Below are positions 44,974-49,148 of a stretch of DNA of 49,148 bases, piece after piece. The stretch lies in NCBI GenBank assembly GCA_021791715.1, contig JAJYWB010000044.1:1-49148 (forward strand). The letters are read 5' to 3'. The notes under the pieces are model-generated. The model searched no databases. It saw only the letters and a list, made by a program, of their open reading frames with translations, and was not told where the DNA came from. The number at the start of each line of letters is the position of its first letter. The stretch's first letter is position 1. Origin of the DNA: Planctomycetota bacterium. Lineage in GTDB: Bacteria; Planctomycetota; Planctomycetia; Isosphaerales; Isosphaeraceae. Position numbers and translations under genes: made by a program.

Positions 44974-45699
44974 ATGATTGTTTGGGGACTCTCCGATCTG
45001 CACCTTTCACTCGCCAGGCCCGACGGTCTCGAGGCGAAATTTCCCCGCAGACGCGACCAAACCGAGAAGATCGAAGCCAATTGGCGGGCGTGCGTCGATC
45101 GCGACGACATTGTGCTCATACCCGGCGATTTCTCCATGGCGCGCGATCACCGCGATCTTCAGGCCGATCTGGCTTGGCTCGACCGCCTGCCCGGAACGAA
45201 GGTACTTTCCGCGGGAAATCACGACCGTTGGTGGAACGGCGTCGCACGTATCCGTAAGCTCCTCAGACGCTCCCAGAGAGCCGTCGGCGGCGATGCGATC
45301 GAACTCCCCGGAGTGATCGTTTGCGGAACCCTGGGGGCGCCTTATGTCGCCGAAGACGAATCGCACACGGTCGCGGGGCGCGACTCCCGATCGAAAGTCT
45401 CGCTCCCTCAAGAAATCACCGCGCTCGAGAAAGCGCTCGCACACGCCAAAGAGCTGTGCAATGATGATCGTCCGATCATCGCGATGTGGCATTACTCGCC
45501 GTTCGATCGGTTTGGCCGCCCAGGACCCTGCGCCCGGCTCGTCGAGGCCGCGGGCGCCTCGGCTTGCGTCTTCGGGCACGCTCACGCGGTCAATCAGTGG
45601 GCTTCGATTCCCCAGGGATTGATTCGAGGCGTCTTATACCGCTGCGTCGCCGCCGACGCCGTCGGCTTTCACCCGCTTCGAATACTCGAAATCGCATGA
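44974..45699 (+). CDS. Calcineurin-like metallophosphoesterase
   Basis: A 241-residue protein with the full metallophosphoesterase signature: SDLHL (D8, H10), PGDFSMAR, SAGNHDRWW, the histidine of AMWHYSPF, and GHAHAVNQ. These residues bind two metals for phosphoester hydrolysis. The substrate is unknown. No signal, so cytoplasmic. The start ATG 44974 lies directly before the first beta-strand IVWGLSDLH. It is separated from the heparinase-like gene by a promoter and terminator, and precedes the glycosyltransferase gene by 185 bp. Confidence 0.93.
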   Translation: MIVWGLSDLHLSLARPDGLEAKFPRRRDQTEKIEANWRACVDRDDIVLIPGDFSMARDHRDLQADLAWLDRLPGTKVLSAGNHDRWWNGVARIRKLLRRSQRAVGGDAIELPGVIVCGTLGAPYVAEDESHTVAGRDSRSKVSLPQEITALEKALAHAKELCNDDRPIIAMWHYSPFDRFGRPGPCARLVEAAGASACVFGHAHAVNQWASIPQGLIRGVLYRCVAADAVGFHPLRILEIA

Positions 45700-45884
45700 A
45701 TACTTGTTAAAACAAAGTGTTGCGGTTCGCCCCGAACGCTCCGCGAGCGGGGTTGGAACGCTCGGCCGATCTCAAGCCGTCGCGGCGGTTTGGGTTCGCC
45801 GATTTCGGCTGGTCGAAGCCGATCGCCCCGGTTACACTCCCCGCGAATTTCCAGGACGGGACGATTCGCGACCGGAGGTGGACG

Positions 45885-46985
45885 ATGCGCACGCTCGCGC
45901 TCGTTGAAGGATATGATCACGTCTGTTGCCGTTATCGCATCCGCGCGTTCGAACCCGCGATTCGCGCCTCGGGGGGTTCGCTTGTCATCGAGCCCCTGGA
46001 CAAAAACGTCTGGAAACGCATTGCGCAATTCCACGCGGCCGCGAATTTCGATCAGGTGATCCTGCAGCGAAAATTACTCGATCGGTTTCAGTTCGGATTG
46101 CTTCGCAACCGTGCACGGCGGCTGATCTTCGATTTTGACGACGCCGTCTTATATCGCGATTCTTACGACCCGCGCGGTTTTCACAACGAAAGACGCTCCG
46201 ACCGCTTTCGACGCACCGTCTCACAGGCCGACGTCGTCCTCGCGGGCAACGATTTCCTCGCCTCCCTCGCGATCGATCACGGCGCCGATCCGTCACATAC
46301 AAAATACATGCCTACTTGCATTAATATAGGCGGCTACGATCCCAAGATCGTCGACGATCGGCCCGATCGACCGATCGAACTCGTTTGGGTGGGGTCTTCG
46401 AGTACGCTTCAGGGAATCGAGCGTGCCGCCGAGATTTGGAATCGATTGGGTCGAGAAATCCCGCGGTTACGATTGCGCGTGATCGCCGATCGGTTTCCCC
46501 GGTTCGATTCGCTCGAAGTGCTCAAAATTCGATGGACCGAGGCGACCGAACAAGTCGAGATAAGAGCCGGGGATATCGGCGTGAGCTTGATCCCCGACGA
46601 CCTTTGGAGCCGCGGCAAATGCGGGCTCAAGCTCTTGCAATACATGGCCTCGGGGCTTCCCGCGGTCGCCAACCCCGTGGGAGTGCATCGCGAGATGATC
46701 GCGCACGGTGAAACGGGCTTTTTCGCGTCGACCCCCGACGAATGGGTCGATGTGATTCGCGTTTTGACGAACGACCACGAGCTGCGGAAAAAAATCGGCG
46801 AACGCGCTCGCGATTTCGTCGCGCGGAGCTACTCGGTCGAAAGCCGAGGCGCCGATTTCGTCGCCGCGATCACGCGAAAAAACGCGACCGATCGAATCGA
46901 CTCCCGCGGCGCGGCTCGCTCGAGCCGATCAATCCGTTCGCGAGAAAATCCCGATCGCTCGATCGCCTCGAATACGAGTCGATAA
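45885..46985 (+). CDS. Glycosyltransferase, GT4-like
   Basis: A 366-residue GT-B-fold glycosyltransferase. The donor-site motif is the segment KCGLKLLQYMASGLPAVANP, continuing to VGVHREMIAHGETG, typical of GT4 enzymes; the N-terminal half includes RLIFDFDDAVLYRD and ADVVLAGNDFLASLA, and the interdomain strand ELVWVGSSSTLQGIE. Donor and acceptor cannot be read. The frame opens at 45717, but ATG 45885 after CCGGAGGTGGACG is clearly the start. The last ~40 residues are Arg/Ser-rich and look disordered. The double kinase gene begins 48 bp downstream, so the two form a probable operon for envelope glycan assembly. Confidence 0.92.
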   Translation: MRTLALVEGYDHVCCRYRIRAFEPAIRASGGSLVIEPLDKNVWKRIAQFHAAANFDQVILQRKLLDRFQFGLLRNRARRLIFDFDDAVLYRDSYDPRGFHNERRSDRFRRTVSQADVVLAGNDFLASLAIDHGADPSHTKYMPTCINIGGYDPKIVDDRPDRPIELVWVGSSSTLQGIERAAEIWNRLGREIPRLRLRVIADRFPRFDSLEVLKIRWTEATEQVEIRAGDIGVSLIPDDLWSRGKCGLKLLQYMASGLPAVANPVGVHREMIAHGETGFFASTPDEWVDVIRVLTNDHELRKKIGERARDFVARSYSVESRGADFVAAITRKNATDRIDSRGAARSSRSIRSRENPDRSIASNTSR

Positions 46986-47033
46986 GTTATTAGACGGTGA
47001 ATATTAGATATTCGATAATAAGGTATATATTGT

Positions 47034-48779
47034 ATGTTGTCGGCGACGATCGGCGAATCCGAGGATCGATTGTTCCGCGAGCCGACTTGGTCTTGGCGCC
47101 GCGTCGGCGACGTTTGGTGGTGGATCCGTCGCGAATGGACGGGAGCGATTCTGGGAGAAGCCGGGCCGAAACTCGACGAATGGCGGCGCGAGGGGCGTTT
47201 GACGACCGTCAAATCGGGATTGTTCCGGATGGTGTATCGCGCCGATCTCGACGAAGGTTCGATTTACATCAAGCATTATCTGGTGCCGGGGCCGCGGGCC
47301 AAGCTTCGGCAATGGGTGCGCCGCGGCAAGGGAAGAAACGAAAGCAAACGAGCCCGCGCGCTCGCCCGCGTGGGAGTTCCGACGTTCGAGCCGATCGCGC
47401 TCGGCGAACAACGACGCAAAGGCGTTCTTTTCGAAAATTATTTGATCACGCGAGCGATTGAGAATTCGATTCCGCTCGATCGGTTCGTCGAAACGGAAGT
47501 CGCGCACGCGCCTCCCGCCGAGGCGACGAGGGTTCGCAGGGCTCTGGCTCGCGCTCTGGGACGAATGACCGCGAAGCTCCACGACGCCGGATTTTTGCAC
47601 CGCGATTTCCATCCCGGCAACGTCCTGGTGCAAACCGGCGCCGACGGCGAACCGGTCCTCTCGCTCGTCGATCTCGACGCGCTCCGGTTGCGAAAAAAGC
47701 TCACGCGTTCCGACGTGATCGAAAATCTCTCGCTCCTCAACCATTATTTCTGGATCCGCGGCGAACGAACCGATCGTCATCGCTTTATGTTAGCTTATCT
47801 AGACGCTCGGAAATCGGCGATCGCCGATCATAAGGATCTCGCGCGCTCGGTCGAGCGATCGACACGCGCCTGGGCCGAGCGGCTCTGGAACCGCTGGGGC
47901 GAACGGTGCAAAAAGACGAGCCGGTATTTCGTCTCGAAACGAATCGGCCGCGTTCGAGCCCTCGCGGCGCGCGATCTTGACGCGCATTCGCTTGAAGAGA
48001 TGATGAACGAACCCGATCGACCGTTTCGCGATCCGGACGCGGTCGTCTTGAAAGATTCGCGTACGACGACCGTCGCCGAGGCGACCGTGATCGTATGCGG
48101 CGAACCCGTGCGGGTGGTTTACAAGCGTTTCAATCGTCGAGACCTGTTCGAGCCCGTTTTCAACGTCTTTCGTCCCGATCGCGGGATGAGAGCGTGGCGA
48201 GCCGGCCAACATCTTGCCAGCAGAGGCGTGCCGACGCCTCGCAATCTCGCGTATCTCGCCAAAACCGGACCGCTCGGCGTTCCTCGCGAAACGTATGTCA
48301 TTACGGTTAAGCTCGAATCGGCCCGCACGCTCACCGATTATCGTCTCGGCGAATTCGGTTCGCTTTCGTCCGATCGTCGCCGCTCGGCGATCCGCAACGT
48401 GACGATCGAACTCGCTCGATTAATCAGATCGATGCATGAAAGATCGTTATCTCATCGTGATCTCAAGGGGGCGAACATTTTAATAGAGGGTGATCCCGCC
48501 GACGGATCGGCGATCAAGTTGAGCTTGATCGATCTTTCGGGGGTTCAAAAGTCGCATCCTTTGCCTCTTGATCGTCGGCTGCAAAACCTGACGAGGCTTC
48601 ATTTAAGTTTGGCGGAGGTTCCCGGGCGCTCGCGGACCGATTCGTTGCGTTTTCTCCGCGAATATCTGCCGTGGTCGTCGACTCCGCGCGCGGAATGGAA
48701 GGAGATATGGCGAGCGATCGACTCCCGCGCCGGCCGCAAGGTCGAGCGAAACCGACGTTCGGGCCGACCGCTATCGTGA
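47034..48779 (+). CDS. Tandem Kdo/WaaP-like kinase protein (two kinase domains)
   Basis: A 581-residue protein with two successive protein-kinase-like domains of the lipopolysaccharide kinase (Kdo/WaaP) type. The first (~55-290) has an invariant-lysine candidate in SIYIKHYL, catalytic HRDFHPGN at 189-196 and the metal site SLVDLDAL. The second (~330-570) has VVYKRFN, catalytic HRDLKGAN at 474-481 and LSLIDLSG. Both keep HRD-x-x-x-x-N and the later Asp, so both could be active. WaaP/KdkA enzymes phosphorylate heptose or Kdo of the lipid A core. It lies 48 bp after the glycosyltransferase gene. The start ATG 47034 has only a weak ribosome site, as expected for a coupled gene. Confidence 0.9.
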   Translation: MLSATIGESEDRLFREPTWSWRRVGDVWWWIRREWTGAILGEAGPKLDEWRREGRLTTVKSGLFRMVYRADLDEGSIYIKHYLVPGPRAKLRQWVRRGKGRNESKRARALARVGVPTFEPIALGEQRRKGVLFENYLITRAIENSIPLDRFVETEVAHAPPAEATRVRRALARALGRMTAKLHDAGFLHRDFHPGNVLVQTGADGEPVLSLVDLDALRLRKKLTRSDVIENLSLLNHYFWIRGERTDRHRFMLAYLDARKSAIADHKDLARSVERSTRAWAERLWNRWGERCKKTSRYFVSKRIGRVRALAARDLDAHSLEEMMNEPDRPFRDPDAVVLKDSRTTTVAEATVIVCGEPVRVVYKRFNRRDLFEPVFNVFRPDRGMRAWRAGQHLASRGVPTPRNLAYLAKTGPLGVPRETYVITVKLESARTLTDYRLGEFGSLSSDRRRSAIRNVTIELARLIRSMHERSLSHRDLKGANILIEGDPADGSAIKLSLIDLSGVQKSHPLPLDRRLQNLTRLHLSLAEVPGRSRTDSLRFLREYLPWSSTPRAEWKEIWRAIDSRAGRKVERNRRSGRPLS

Positions 48780-49148
48780 GGATTTTCGAGCCGAGAGATT
48801 TTCGTCAATCATATGGCGTATCATTCGAAATTTCCGGGCGAGTCTTCGATCGCGAGGGTGAACCGCTGAGAGAGATGTTTTAATTCCAATGATGCTCGAC
48901 ACGCGGATAATCGCCATGGAATGATGTTTGTTAAAATGGCATTGAGGAGAGGGTATCCCGAGCGGCTGTCGAAAGCCGATCGAATCTATTATAACGATTT
49001 CGACTCAAATTCACCAATAAAACCACTCTATGTTAAATATCTAGATATCGGTTTTTTCTGATTGGGAGGGCGAACCTCCCGGCGAGCCTTTTTTGATAAT
49101 CCCTATTGAATATGAGGTTTTGATCGCATGATGAATAAATCATATCAA
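48780..49148. other. Gene-free right end of the window
   Basis: About 370 bp with no supported gene. It is AT-richer than the genes. A small stem CGGCT/AGCCG lies near 48964-48978. The only clear feature is the palindromic element at 49063-49088. Confidence 0.55.
49063..49088 (+). repeat. Single palindromic (REP-like) element
   Basis: TGGGAGGGCGAACCTCCC followed by GGCGAGCC, the same element as at 80-105, 279-304 and 14335-14361, with T replaced by C in GGTGAGCC. No inverted partner is found in the remaining 60 bp; one would be expected near 49150-49178, just outside the window. Confidence 0.85.

Overview
The window looks like a chromosomal piece of a planctomycete, most likely near the Isosphaeraceae/Gemmatales. 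The basis is gene content, since no rRNA marker is present. It carries a DUF1559 pseudopilin-like protein, DUF1571 and DUF1499 proteins, a CRTAC1-type FG-GAP/UnbV protein next to a TPR protein, a Tat-exported Gfo/Idh/MocA oxidoreductase beside a ThuA protein, Uma2 nucleases, a heparinase II/III protein, and two surface proteins with the planctomycete arginine-rich N-terminal motif ending in E-x-R-x-L-L/P. DNA is moderately GC-rich and very rich in the palindrome CGATCG. I see no tRNA, rRNA, prophage, transposase or CRISPR array.

Layout. 1-634: repeats only, including two REPIN-like inverted pairs of a short palindromic element. 635-5476 (minus): TPR protein, FG-GAP/UnbV lipoprotein, small lipoprotein, DUF1559 protein. 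6043-9366: thiC (minus), DUF1571 (plus), DUF1499 (minus). 9487-13983 (minus): a probable outer-membrane beta-barrel protein and a Calx-beta/parallel beta-helix surface protein. 13984-14666: three repeat arrays and elements. 14667-16971 (minus): VWA-domain protein and ApbE flavin transferase, overlapping. 17018-20389 (plus): SUMF1-like protein, Gfo/Idh/MocA oxidoreductase, ThuA protein, closed by a strong terminator. 20764-31174 (minus): five genes made of two repeated types, Uma2 nuclease with a heptad tail and a secreted 873-880 residue protein, in the transcriptional order Uma2, secreted, secreted, Uma2, secreted. 31343-35125 (plus): MazG-like protein, large membrane-anchored protein, ABC ATPase. 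35162-36124 (minus): surface protein. 36458-39313: rplU (plus) convergent with rpmE-prfA-prmC (minus). 39476-48779 (plus): epimerase-like SDR, DJ-1/PfpI protein, small Cys protein, heparinase-like lyase, a possible small RNA, metallophosphoesterase, glycosyltransferase, and a protein with two WaaP-like kinase domains. 48780-49148: no gene, one more palindromic element.

How the genes fit together. rpmE-prfA-prmC is a translation-termination operon: release factor 1, the methylase that modifies its GGQ glutamine, and a ribosomal protein. SUMF1-like/Gfo-Idh/ThuA resembles planctomycete clusters for modified sugars. Glycosyltransferase plus double kinase points to envelope glycan synthesis. The most interesting items are the REPIN-like elements of constant 115-116 bp span, the amplified Uma2/secreted-protein cassette, the double WaaP-like kinase, the promoter-to-terminator unit at 44746-44893, and the extreme CGATCG bias. 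Functions are inferred from recognised motifs; no database search was run.
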